A model generated the notes under the pieces. It saw nothing but the letters and a program-made list of their open reading frames with translations, had not been told where the DNA came from and did no database searches. A stretch of DNA of 64,000 nt, taken from Mytilus galloprovincialis. Its lineage: Eukaryota > Mollusca > Bivalvia > Mytilida > Mytilidae. The DNA is taken from assembly GCF_965363235.1 (NCBI RefSeq), contig NC_134844.1, positions 53,254,872 to 53,318,871 on the forward strand, in the 5' to 3' direction. Below, piece by piece: positions 45,457-57,630 of this stretch (position 1 is the stretch's first letter; each line of letters begins with the position of its first letter). Both the position numbers and the translations under genes were made by a program.

Positions 45457-48287
45457 GTTATGTTATATCTTATAAAAGTTTGTTTAGTTCATAAAATGGG
45501 TTTTAAAAGAGGAAGGCATAATTGGCCACATTAAGGTACAAAGTATGATGAAAAAATAATGTATTAACGTTTTAGAAAATATCCTATATGTACTGGACGT
45601 CAGCTAATGAAAAGTAAGTAGAATAAATATATAAAACTGTGCGCTCCCTTTTTAAATAGTCTTTGTTGTATTTGTATGAACCAGGAAAGAAATGTAAATT
45701 ATAAGAGTTAATTTTGATACGATATTTTATCGATTAAGAATTAGTCAAATTAATGTGAATGCCACCATTTCAGATATTTCTAATGACCAAAAAAAGAGAC
45801 GCCATATTTGCGCACCAAACTGTTCTTTGAGCTCTGGCCTAGCGGTCATTAAACTTTCGCGCATGATTTTCGTACTCAGACCAAAAATCAACCAATCAAA
45901 ATACTGGATTTGGTGTTTCGAGCACTAATTTTGTACTCCAAGTTCCGAGTAAATTTTTATGACCGAGGATCCTGGTGTTTTCTAGAAGTTGTCTAATTGG
46001 CAATCGTACCATATTTCTGTATTTGATACCTAATGTTATATTGATTAGACCGTTGGTTCTAAGACGACATATTTTCTCACCAAAATGTTCTTTGAGCTCT
46101 GACCTTCTAGTCTTTTGAGTCAGTTTTTTGTACTCATACTTCAAAATCAATCAATCACAGTGCTGGATTTCATGTTTTGAGCATGATTTTTTGTGCTCCG
46201 AGCACTGAACAAAGTTTTATGACTTCAAGGTCAGGTGTATACTAGAAACTGTCTAATTGGCAAAAGTACCACATCTCTGTATTTGATATCAATGCATAGT
46301 AGAAAAGCTTTTTCCATCAAACACGGTCTAATGACCTTCTTGATAAATCCTCTTTTAAAATAGTTTAACGGTCGGTCTGTTATTGACGTTGTAACTTGAT
46401 ACATTTGTACCTACTTTTTTTATTCATAAATATTGAAGGGTAAAACGATATACAATGTAATATCTAATCAACACATTAGAAGATAATGTTGTTTATAAAT
46501 TGTGTTTTTGTTATCCCTTGAACCGTTATCTCAGAGTTTATATTTTTATCATGTACACATTCTCTCCTGTAATCCCCTTCACGTAAGTGTTGTTATATGA
46601 CTGTTCAATTTGTATTTTTTAAAAGGGAAGAGAATAAGCATGACGGTTTCCATTGTTTTGAGACTTGATAATGGTAGGAAGTAATTGTGCAATTTCTTAT
46701 TTTGTTTCAAAATATTAATTGGCTCACCAAGACCCCACAGATTGCTATCCCACAAATAAAGGACGTAACTTCGAAACAAGTTTTATTCAATATGTTTAAC
46801 GCATGTTCAATGAAAAATCTCATTTTTACACTAATGCTATTGTCTTTATTTCAGAAAGATTTACCTTACTGCCTGTAAGTGAATCCAGTTATATCTATTG
46901 AATGAGAGGGAGAATATAATATTAATGCAACACCAAAAAAAAAAAACAACGAAAAAACAAGTGATTCCCCCGATATTAATTAAATCGCATTTTATTGTGC
47001 ATAAATTCACTATAGTATTAAAGATGTCACAAACTAAAAGTGATACTTAACAAATAGATAATATTAAATCAGTTGTTGTTCCTATTAATATATCCGTCGT
47101 TATAGTAAAATAGTATGGCATTACGATTAATATAAATCCGATATCCTACACGTTTCATCATTCATAATCATATAAAGTTCAATATGCCCGTAAATAGTAA
47201 CTATCAAACAAGAAAGTAAAGTTACCCAACTAAATAACTTAATGGGCCTAAAATATCGCATCAGCTTTCTGTACCCCCACATCTTAAAACGGTCCATAGT
47301 CTTGTCAGAGTGCTCTTTAATACCGGTCGTGATATGGTCAGTACAGTTTTGTTGTTCTTCGAACGCAATTTTGTGTTCATTTTTGCATACACCGCCATGT
47401 AATTTGGGATGAACAGAATTCAGTCGACATGTGCATCTATCAATGTTTGATTTTCTCTCAAAATAGCTCAGAACAACAGAGCTAAATATTACTATAAGAC
47501 TGCTACACGTTATCTGTAAAAAGTATTTCCCTGAAACAAAATAGAAAAAAAGACAGTAACTCAATTCTAGCGTCCAATAAACATAAGACATATATGTTTA
47601 ATTTTTCGTAGAATAAGTAATTGATGGCGATACATTTCGGACAATAACAAAATTGCATTATGCCGCAAAATGTTGCATGTGTGAGTTTGCTTGGCGATCT
47701 AATACTGAATGTCGTTCAAATGCATTGTTTTCATATTAAGTGATATGAGAATTTTACCACAGAATACTTAAAACACTTTCATTCCTTTATAGGTAAACAC
47801 AGTAAACTAAAACTAATAAAAAAAACATTCATCTGAAGGAAAGAAATCATACTGGTAGCTAAACCACATACCTAAACTAAAGATTAAGGAGAACGAATTA
47901 TAGCACAGGTAGTGTAAAAAAATATCAGAAGGAAAGGCGTCGTCTGTTCTTCTGTGGCAATCGTCTTGTAAATAGAAAAAGTGGAAATAGAAAAAAGAAT
48001 CTTTGAAAAGGTAATCCATTCAAACGCGGAATGATAAATTTGTATTCATCTGTGATGAAGATGTGTCATATTTCATCTGTTGATGTCTTTAACATCGGTG
48101 TAATAAGCTTAACTTGGCAGTAAGGATGTCTTGGTTCATATCTTTTCTTGTACGCTGACATCATGTATTCAGGAAACTATGATAATCATTATGAAATAGT
48201 TATCAAAGGTACAAGGATTATAATTAAATACATCAGACGCTTGTTTTGTCTCACCAGTGACGCTCAGATCAAAATAGTTATAAAGCC
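45456..48287. repeat. Full copy of the duplicated 3' block of channel gene B
   Basis: This block holds the 3' flank, exon 6 and the first part of intron 5 of gene B. Its outer parts are repeated at 44092-45456. The 3' flank itself contains two diverged direct repeats (about 45806-46030 and 46070-46290), each with TGTTCTTTGAGCTCTG and a CTAATTGGCA block; the deletion in the short copy begins inside the second of them. Confidence 0.85.
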
Positions 48288-51200
48288 AAACAATTAAAAA
48301 TGTGTGCTTTATCGAATAGATTAGGAGCTATCAATCTATATTGTTTGCTTTTTAGATATAGATTAATAAATGGAATGTTCGAAAGGGAACATTTATATCA
48401 TCAATATTGTCGTATTTTGTTTTAGCTTTTTAGCGATGAGCATTGTCAATTACTATATATATATATATAACTCGTTAACCCAACAATGTTAGACCTGTAA
48501 ATTTGCTTTTGCAAATTGTTTGTTCTTCCCTCGCCGGGATTCGAACCCATGGAACTGAGATATCGTGACACCAAATCGCCTGCACTGTAGCCGTCCCGCT
48601 AGACCACACGAAATAGTTGCCTTCTCTTAAACATAAACAGTACAATTTAATTGCATTTTTTCCTTTCTGTTTATTTCTCATCACAACCGTTTGTTTTTAA
48701 AATATTGATGCTAATGTTTGCATATAATCTCTCTTTTTATTTGTATATAAATTTCGATATGACTTCGATTGTCAACTTAAAATAATAATCTTAGAAAGCT
48801 AGCAATTTAAAATTGACATTCAAATGTACATACCAACAGCGGTAATACTTTTGGAGTTTTCTGGTAAAACACTACTAACTTGAAGCATCAATACCATAAA
48901 AGAAAGGAATATTGTTATTCCAAAACTAAGACGTTCGCCTTCATCTATTGGGATAAGGAAGGATAGAACTGCTAGTATAGATAAGGCAGAGGCCGGAAAC
49001 ACTATGTTGTAGATATAATGTGCAGGCAATCGTTTCAAATATATTTCTAATTTGAGAAATGACGGAAATGATGTGTTCTCTACATTCGTGATCTTCCAAA
49101 ATGCATGGTCATCTTTGTTTTTATCATATCCGATGGTTGCTACATTGTCGTCCCAGACAAACATTTGCTGTTGACTGACTCCGGTCGACCCAAGAGCTAT
49201 AGAACATTTTTGGCAATCCGCTGGAAATAATTCGGTATTGGCACTACATATAGTACTAAGCTCTCCAAATGGCAGTGCAAGAATTGTTCCATCGTTCTGA
49301 ACAAGTACTTGTTCTGCTTGCAGTCCATCAGACAAAAAACTTGATTCTAGCCTGAAATGGGAGTAAGACTTTGTATACGTACTGTTTAATTCAAAAGCAT
49401 TTGATGCTGTCCAAATGAAAGATAACAAAATATTAATAACTTATTACGATTGTCTTAATTAACAACATTAATACAAATGCACGAACAAACAAGTAAAAGA
49501 ATGAAATAGTACACATTTGTAAATGTATCTGATAACAAACAAATCTAACCTGTTATAAATTAAGAATTCTGGTGTCCACACCTCTCTTCCTGTTGCAGTA
49601 AAATAGGATATTCCATCATATAAAGAGGGATCCCAAACTAAGAATTCGTCTTTCCATTTCTAAAAATAAAAATTGAATTGAATAGAATGTATTACAATAC
49701 GAATTTCTTTATTTCATAACATTTTCAAGTAGCGCATATTGTTGTTGTTGATGAAAGGTATTATTGTTTTCGTTAAAATCTCCAATTTTTAATGAGACTA
49801 GGTTTCACAATCTGGTTATTTTTATTGTCCTTTAAATGTTATTTCGTTTAAACCAGATCTGCTAGGGTAATAATAGCAATGTTAACGTACTGGTATTCAA
49901 TTGATTAGATTGATTGGTATTACAAAACGACTCACCAATTCAACTGTTATAGTCTGTGTAAGTCTCGCTTCTTTATCTGACTAAAAATATAAGAGAACAA
50001 ACACCGTTGATATTAGATGGTATTTTGTATAATAGTACAAAAGTAGCAATGCAACATGTACAAGTAAGTTACAAAAAGTTTGCTGAGATGCTTAACACAT
50101 TCGATCTTATTCAACATACGTGTTCCTTAATGACATTTGTCACCAATATACAATGAGTGGTAAGGTATTCGATATGTATAATTCAATGGGATATAAACAT
50201 TGTATTTGACAGCGATTTCAAGCTTGATAACAAACGATACTTGCTGCTCCTTGCTTGTAATTAGTAAAACAGCTAACTGGTTTTCTTGTAATTAATGTAC
50301 TAAATTTAAGTATATATCATACCAGATCTTTTAGTCTTAAAAAATTCCACTTCAAGCTTATCTGAACAGTATCTGTAACATTTCGACGTGGGATAACCTG
50401 TGCATTATACGTGGATTCGTTAAATAGGGCACTACGTAATACGATTTCCGGATTAACGTTCTGTAAACCTACAACAGAACGATAAAACTATAAGGAAAAC
50501 TCACATTGTTTTTTGTTCAGATTTACGTGCTGCTTCCTATTCCCGTGTCAGGATTTGATTTCACAATGCATGGTATTGACGTTGTCTGTTTCGTTTTTTA
50601 AGGCCGTCGTGTGATTACCTTAATTAGTATTTGTTTTCTCCCTTGATTGATATCTTCTGACATGATTTATGATAGTTCAATATTGGTAAACTGCCGTTCC
50701 ATAAATTTTAAACAGAACAAATGTAGTTATTTCGAATAACTGGTAGTGTTTATTCAAGAATTTTTTACGATAGACAATAAACACAACATTTGTTTTTAGA
50801 TACAATTGATATATTAAAATAAATACATCTTTTTGAATTATCAAATTTTTATTAAAGCACAAGGGTAATATCCAATACAACTGCATTGTCTTTTAAGAGA
50901 ATTTCAAACTCATATATTAAAAACAAACTGTCAACACCATGGTAAAGCACTGTAATACCTTACGTATTGTACGATTCTCTTAATCAGTTACAATCACAGT
51001 ACACAACACTCATATTTTTTCACCTTTAATATCAAATCAAACAGACTTAGAAAAATCAAATTACACGTGCTCGCGGTCTATGCTTATCTTTTTTATCTGT
51101 ATATTGGGTTATATGACTTTCGGTAGTCTTTTGATGTCATCTCGGTGGTGAATTAGATGACGTCTAGACTAAATTATTTACGAAATAGTTATATGCATCA

Positions 51201-52160
51201 TCGAGTCAATTCGTCGGAAATTGCTTATTTTAGACTTTTAATAATTTAGAGTTATATGCCTTAGTATGCTTTTAATAAAATATGAGTACTTGAGTCAAAG
51301 AGGCGAATTAGAACATGAATACGACAGCTTCAATCATAATTGTTTTCCTGTACTCAGATTGGCAACTGCTTTACCGTTTATAGTGACCACAGCCATGACT
51401 CCTTTCCATAAAAATTTGAAAACCGCAAAACACAAATAAAAAGGAAAAGCTGTGATGATAGAAAGAGTACACAAATATAAAAGAAACAAACTAAAACACA
51501 GAAGCACGCACGATTGTTTCAAAGTTTAAATACAAATAGTTTGCATGGACACCACAGTGACTCTTTTATCTCACATATAATTTATCATTAGCTCCATGAT
51601 TCAGTGTAGTTTGATCGATATAACGAATGAAACATTTTGAATCTATTATACGTTATAAATTGGTATCAAATTGAAAAAAAAAATAAATATACGCCTTTCT
51701 TACTCTTCAAATTCTATAACATCACCACAAGAAGCCGTTTTATATGAAGTAAACAGCCGAATTAAGGCATACTTCTTTTGATTCTCATTTAAAAGAAACA
51801 AGTGTATGAAACCAATTAAATAAACAATTACAACGTGATGGGTGAACAAACAAATGCATAACGGTTTCGCCAAAAAATATAGTGAAACAACATACAAAAT
51901 ATGATACGAAATAAAATCATTGAAAAATTTACAAGTACACTTTACTTATTTGATGTATTCGAAGCGTTTTCTTCTTCTAAAAATGTGTTTGAAATTCAAT
52001 ACAAGTTTATGTAACTCTAAAACATTTTGCAAACTAACATTTGGTCAAGATATAAAAAAAAATGAAGCGCAACTACAATAAATACGTAATACTTACAAGA
52101 TATACATTGATAAATAAACGATAAATACGCAACAGTTAATACAGTAACACTAGAAGTCAT
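47127..52160 (-). CDS. Cys-loop ligand-gated ion channel subunit B (nicotinic-receptor-like), 428 aa, six exons
   Basis: Exons in coding order: 52097-52160, 50323-50468, 49936-49980, 49550-49659, 48834-49351 and 47127-47530 (64, 146, 45, 110, 518 and 404 bp), all GT..AG and in frame. Signal peptide from MTSSVTVLTVAYLSF. The extracellular domain has FLVWDPSLYDG, EVWTPEFLIYN and a C-x13-C loop ending FPADCQKC. M1 follows LPAHYIYNIVFPASALS, M2 is GERLSFGITIFLSFMVLMLQ, M3 spans the exon 5/6 join and M4 is near WVTLLSCLIVTIYGHIEL. Loop-B GSWTY and loop-C paired cysteines are missing, so the ligand is uncertain. The cytoplasmic loop (after LSYFERK) is short and diverges most from A and C. Intron 5 holds a SINE and part of the duplicated block. 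Confidence 0.93.
48465..48617 (-). mobile_element. tRNA-derived SINE in intron 5 of subunit B
   Basis: On the minus strand an A box (TGGTCTAGCGGG) and a B box (GGGTTCGAATCCC) about 60 bases apart form a tRNA-like head. It is followed by TTTACAGGTCTAACATTGTT, which looks like a conserved SINE body, and by a TA-repeat tail at 48454-48470. Head length and the body behind it argue against a functional tRNA. I could not find a clear target duplication. Confidence 0.7.
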
Positions 52161-52253
52161 GTCCTCTTCGATCGTGAATACATGTAAAACAGTGTTGTTA
52201 TACCTTTTCCGTTTTGTTAATATCTATTGTAATTACTTTGTCCACAAATCAGT

Positions 52254-52271
52254 CACGTGGATTACCATGTG
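52254..52271 (-). promoter_or_regulatory. Conserved 18-bp dyad upstream of subunit B
   Basis: CACGTGGATTACCATGTG lies 94 bases 5' of the start codon at 52160 and is identical to the four copies at 29833, 31156, 32939 and 35185. Distance to the exon 1 donor is 158 bases. The recurrence at a fixed place in two paralogous genes argues for function or recent common descent. Confidence 0.75.
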
Positions 52272-53671
52272 AATTTTACAGTTATGTTTGCAATGTTTTA
52301 TAATTCAGTTAAATCAACTTTTCAATACATACTACATTTGCATCCATATACGTTAAATTAACAGTAAATTTGTATTTCCATTAGTTGTATTGACATAATT
52401 CTTAATAGACACATTAGTGGAACACTTTCATCGATGAAGTAAAAGTAATATAATATACAGACTTAAAATTGTCGACATTGAATTCAGTTAAAACATTTCA
52501 AATTAAGTACATTCATGTTCTCTAACAGTAAGAAAATACCTTCATATCTGGAAAAAGACTCGATCTATAAACATGATAAAGTTATTTTTCAAACTTTCCT
52601 TTAATAAATTATTAAGTCACTGAGGTAAAATGGGGACGATGAAATACGATGGGCACACAAAAGTGCGATGGTCCTTTCGCTTAAGGGTGATGATATTCAC
52701 GACGCGTGATAGCTAGTTTACAACTACAAATGTTCAATTATTATGAGAATGCGTTATTTTTAATGAGGAATTATTTAAATACAAGTTAAAACAATGTTCT
52801 CCAGTTGCAGTAATAACCTATCACATGTGTTGCTATCGTTTACAGAAGCCGGATACATTTGTCGCAAACGATAATTTTCTAAAGATTTTACACTAAAAAC
52901 AAAATAACAAACTTCATCTGCATATGGGAAATACATTTCCCAACTCATTAGGTATTCATAAGCTTGCATTTGTTGATCAGACTTTGTAAAACGTCACCAG
53001 TGTTTAAGCAGAAAGTTATTGAACCAGGGTTACCTCAAATAACATCTTGTCCTTTTAAAAGAAAAGTTAATAGGAATATACCAAGATCTTGTTGAAAAAT
53101 ACATTCTGAATCATCTTTACAAATAATACACGATGGTCTTTAAGTATAGACACAAGGTACTGACATTGTTTGTCATCGTTAATGCGAGTAAATGTGTTCT
53201 TTCGTTCATGTTCACACTATATAGACTTCATCGCTAGTTTGTTTTCCTTGCATACACAGTCCATGGAAGAAGCGAATCGATAAAAACTTTTCTTATATCA
53301 CATAGCGATATTGTCTTATATCAATTGTTAATATGCAGACATTCCATGATGAAAATGTAGTTAGAAGTAAACGTTTACGTCCGTGTAAAATTTACAGTGC
53401 TGTTCTTTTCTCTTATATACATAAATATACAAATGCTATTAGTTCTAATATCAATGCGATACTTTTAAAATATAGCGTTGTTTTTGTTATATCAATATTA
53501 GTGATTGTTAGTATTAATATTTGACTGCTGTACCCATATTTTGACAATTTTACCTGTTATGTCTGTTTTGTTCACGCATCGTTGTAAATATGACAGAATT
53601 TGATGAGCCTGTCATACACGTGAGAGATTTAGCGCGCTATAAAACCAGATTCAATCCGCCATTTTCAAAAT
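52272..53671. other. Intergenic stretch upstream of subunit B, nothing further supported
   Basis: No exon or recognised repeat. A minus-strand open frame at 52775-52969 has no supporting splice pattern or family match. Confidence 0.5.
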
Positions 53672-53681
53672 TTGAAAATGC

Positions 53682-54036
53682 CAGTTAGTTTAAACATATT
53701 TATTTATAGTGGATCGGGAAACAAGTTTTGCAACTTATATTAATCCCTTTCTACTTTGCGGGTGCGAGTGCTGCCTTGTAGGCGGCATTAGCCTACTTTT
53801 TTCGAAATCTACAAGGGTGTCTTTAACGTGCAAGAGATATGGATCTCTCTTAACACGGGTCAGCCATTTATCGTCCCCTTTCGACGGACTATCATTGTGT
53901 CCTCAAGACCATACTCGCAAATGGTGTCAAGGGAGAGCCGAAAATTGAGTTCCTAAAATTTTCATCCCGAACGGGAATCGTACCAGAAACCTTTGCGTTA
54001 GTAGTCCAATGCACTTACCACTACACCACGGCTCTC
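53682..54036 (-). mobile_element. Intact-looking tRNA-derived SINE with perfect 10-bp target duplication
   Basis: TTGAAAATGC flanks the element at 53672-53681 and 54037-54046. On the minus strand the head starts GAGAGCCGTGGTGTAGTGG (A box) with a B box GGTACGATTCC. A conserved body follows with CGATAAATGGCTGACCCGTG and CTCTTGCACGTTAAAGACAC, which I believe is a deeply conserved metazoan SINE domain (Nin-like), from memory. The tail is ACTATAAATAAATA. The perfect duplication suggests a young insertion. Confidence 0.85.
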
Positions 54037-54303
54037 TTGAAAATGCAAGTACCGATGGGGTTTAATAAACAATGTCGTAATCAAATGGCTAAGTATCAAA
54101 ATTATTGCTCACATATAAACATTTAGCAAATTTTATAATGAACGCACCGTAATAATATATATCTGATATGCTCGCAACGAATGCACGCATGGAAGACTTT
54201 CTTTATTGATGACAATGAAACTAATGTGTGACAAAGATGAATCATGCTGTCCTCGTTCAGATTTATTCGACAAAATCTTACCTGTACTTTTGAATCTCCT
54301 TTT

Positions 54304-54513
54304 TTTATACACATTAGACCGTTGGTTTTCCTGTTTCAATGGTTCAACACTAGTATTTTTTTGGTTCTTATATAGCGTGGTGTTCGCTGTGAGCCAAGGC
54401 TCCGTGTTTAAGGCCCTACTTTGATCTATAACGGTTTACTTGAAACAAATTATTACTTTGATGGAAAGTTGTCTCATTCGAACTCATGCACCATCTTCTT
54501 ATATCTATAAATC
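54304..54513 (-). repeat. Short interspersed mussel repeat, subtype b
   Basis: ATTAGACCGTTGGTTTTCCT, GAGCCAAGGCTCCGTGTTTA and GAAAGTTGTCTCATTCGAAC follow the order of the copy at 24893-25180. Overlapping open frames are by-products. Confidence 0.75.
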
Positions 54514-57500
54514 TTTAAAATTTCCCCTTACAAATAACTGCTTTCCAGTCCTCCAAAAACGTCATTTGGGTGCTTAATCTTTTGTAAAGTGCAATATGAA
54601 CTAGCACACTTCTAAAGTTTTAACGGTAACGATGGTACAAGCACGATTACGTCAATCCAAATACCAAAAAAAAAAACAGCACTGAACGATCTTAATTTAT
54701 AAATATAGAAAAGATATATACACATTTCTAACGTCAACAGAAATTTACATCTTATTTATTTGTTTTCTAAACATTTAATTAGTATTCATTGAAGAAATGA
54801 ATTTATGACAAGCGATACGTATTGTTATTTTGCACTAAGAAATGTTCGCGTATTTATATGATCGGTTACCAGTCAAAAACGAAAGTCAAATCTATGTGGC
54901 AACAATACATCGGAATGCCCTCACGGTCATCGCGATGTAAAACAGCCTCCACGCGGCGAGCTGATTATGTTAATAGAGATATCGATTTACCAACGTGAAA
55001 AGTCTTTGATATCCAAAAAGAACTGTTTTCCTTCTCAATATTTTTTGTCTATGTTAATAATAAATACATTTTCTGTTTGACAAGATTTTTGATTTTCGTT
55101 GTATCTGAAGTTGTTCAATTTATAGTCTGAGGCATATATATATAGTCGGGACATCAGCATTTGTACATTTTAATTTGTTTGGAATATTTATTTTACCATT
55201 TGAATATTCATTGTAATTTGGAGCTGTATTGGATTGGATTGTTTGAATGAATGTTTTTTTGTTTTGTTTTAAGTAATGATATTTTTTGTCTATTTCGATA
55301 TTACCCATGTGGATACGCTATAGCAGTGTGACCTCAAGGGCGGATCCAGCCGTTTTCCAAAAGGGGGGGTTTCAACCGTATGTCCCTATTCAAATGCATT
55401 GATCGGACCCGGAGCCGGTCATGAACTCAGTTTGTGAATTATGTTTGCGGTTCTCTTGACATGCATTGTGACGTGTCATCGTATTCATTTTATATTAGAA
55501 AACTTTAGCAGTTATATTAGAAAAGTATAGCATTCATAATTTTTTTTTATATTAAAATAAACATCGCTATGATATAAGACAAACATCGCATTGATTTAAT
55601 ACAATATAGCAGTATCTTTGACTCATAGGTGATTTTGGCTTAGTAAACAATTGAATTCATCTCGATTGCATTCCACTAAATTTGCTACATGATATTTATT
55701 GAATGAGTACATCTACAAATGATAAATCGTGCATTTATGTTTCATTTATTCAACAATTCAATTTTCTCGTTTAAATATACCTTGCTTGTTATTACATAAA
55801 ATAATTCATGGAAATGTCGTGTTAAATGTCACCCTGTTTTAAGAAAAGAGTCATTACTTTATACCGAGAAATCTGCCTTTCTTCGTACAAATGCTAATAT
55901 TCGTCTGAAATTTCCCACAATGCAACTCGTTGATATAAGACAATATCGCTCGTTGATATAAGAAAAGTTTATATCGATTCGGTTCTTCCATAGACTGATA
56001 CAAGCAATTTACAGAGTCATCAATAATGAAATAAAATGACACTAGATGCTTTCACAATGGTTGATTCGAGCGCCACTGAAAAATCATATGCGTCTGGCGT
56101 AACATATTATCAACCTGGTATTTTTGGTGAGGTTTTAAAATCTCAATCATGAATTGTTTGGTCAATACATTAAAATAAAGGTCTGTGTCGCAACGATATG
56201 TTTTTGCAGTCTTAGATCTTCTTCACCAAAACTGTCGTCTAATTTGTACATTGTAATATATTAATTGTGTTTTTGTTTTGTATTCGTCGAAATTATGTAT
56301 AGTGTGTTATTGATATTGAACGCTTTAATTTCAATTAGGAACAGAGATGATAAGGATCAAACAATATAACTTTGTGGATAGTTGTCTCATTGGCAATCAT
56401 ACCACATCTTCTTTTTCATAACTAGATAAAAAAAAAAGACAGATGATCAATACATACGTTTAATTTAATTTATATTTTAAAAGTATTTTTAAAGAAAAAG
56501 TAGTATTCTAATTTCTGCACTTATTTAAGTCATTTTCCAAATTTAAAATATTTTCGATTCTCATTCCAGTGTGTAGAAATTCCCGGTATTTATAATTATA
56601 GTATCCTAGTATATATCTATGTAATACATTTGTTAGTTGTTATTGCTTTGTATCGATGTTATAAGTCAAACCCTTTTCAACTAAATGTGGTGTGCACTGT
56701 GCAACCACTGTCCACAATACGAATGTGTCCCTTGTCAATGTACCTTTTATCCATTTGATGTCGTTGTTGTTGTGCTATTCACATGTATCGTGTTCGTTTT
56801 TCGTTTCTTGTTTTGTACGAAATAAAGTTATCATCTTTCTGTTTTTCTGTTTCCTATTTGTAATTTCGGGATTGTTATAGTTGTGAAACAAGCATAAGTT
56901 TTGATCATTGTTGAAGTGCATATACTAGTTACTAATGTTTACGTATTTTTTTGCTGTTTTTTATGGATGTTCTATTGGCAATACAACCATATCTTATTAC
57001 TTTTTTTATTTTTGTAATCCATTTTCGTTGTGACATCGATATGTTTATCTAGATATTATCAATATTTTTTTGACGTACAGCTTCCTTCAGGTGTTTTTAT
57101 AGTGGTTTTACCTCTCTTCGTGATAGGTTGAACAAGTGACAATTTACCACTCTCGTTTTGACGAAACGCAAATCAAAGTGAGCACTCATCAATAAATATC
57201 GCAGGAACCTTAAACTTCAGTTTTTATTGGATATGGGTTACGCTTGTACCATGCGTGTTCAGTTATTAAAGAAAAGAATGTAAACATTTAAAATTGAAAT
57301 AAGAGAACGACCAAGTTAAATCATTTCAGAACTCGAATCAACCAACAAAAAATGCTTCTATACAGGAAAAAGGCTGATCTACAAGTTTAATTGATAAAAG
57401 GTTGTAAATCAAATATGAAAAATAAACCCAAATCCATGATCACTAATTTGAGAACAAATGCTTCGTCAACTGATTCCTTTTTAAAAGAATGGAAATAAAC

Positions 57501-57630
57501 TACAAAAAAAAATGCACGATAAACAGCTCATGTTATATAGTAGGACATCAAGTTTATGCTCACATGGAGACTGAAGAAGTTTATCTTGAACATTGAATAT
57601 TGCACTACTGGAACTCATTTTCTGCTTTTT
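54514..57630. other. Intergenic stretch between subunits B and C with small repeat pieces
   Basis: At 55325-55440, GGGCGGATCCAGCCG and GCATTGATCGGACCC mark a dispersed repeat known to me from bivalve sequences. Near 56060-56130 is a piece of the CACTGATGAGTC family, and at 56370-56416 the end fragment of the short interspersed repeat (GATAGTTGTCTCATTGGCAA). No exon was found. Confidence 0.5.

Noticed and set aside
48532-48617. tRNA gene (minus strand) with good A and B boxes
   Set aside because: Head spacing, a SINE body after the head and a TA-rich tail fit a SINE better than a functional tRNA.
52775-52969. A 64-codon minus-strand frame with mixed composition as a possible exon
   Set aside because: An acceptor-like site is present inside it, but there is no matching donor, partner exon or family likeness.
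53963-54036. tRNA gene (minus strand)
   Set aside because: It is the head of a SINE bounded by a 10-bp target duplication.
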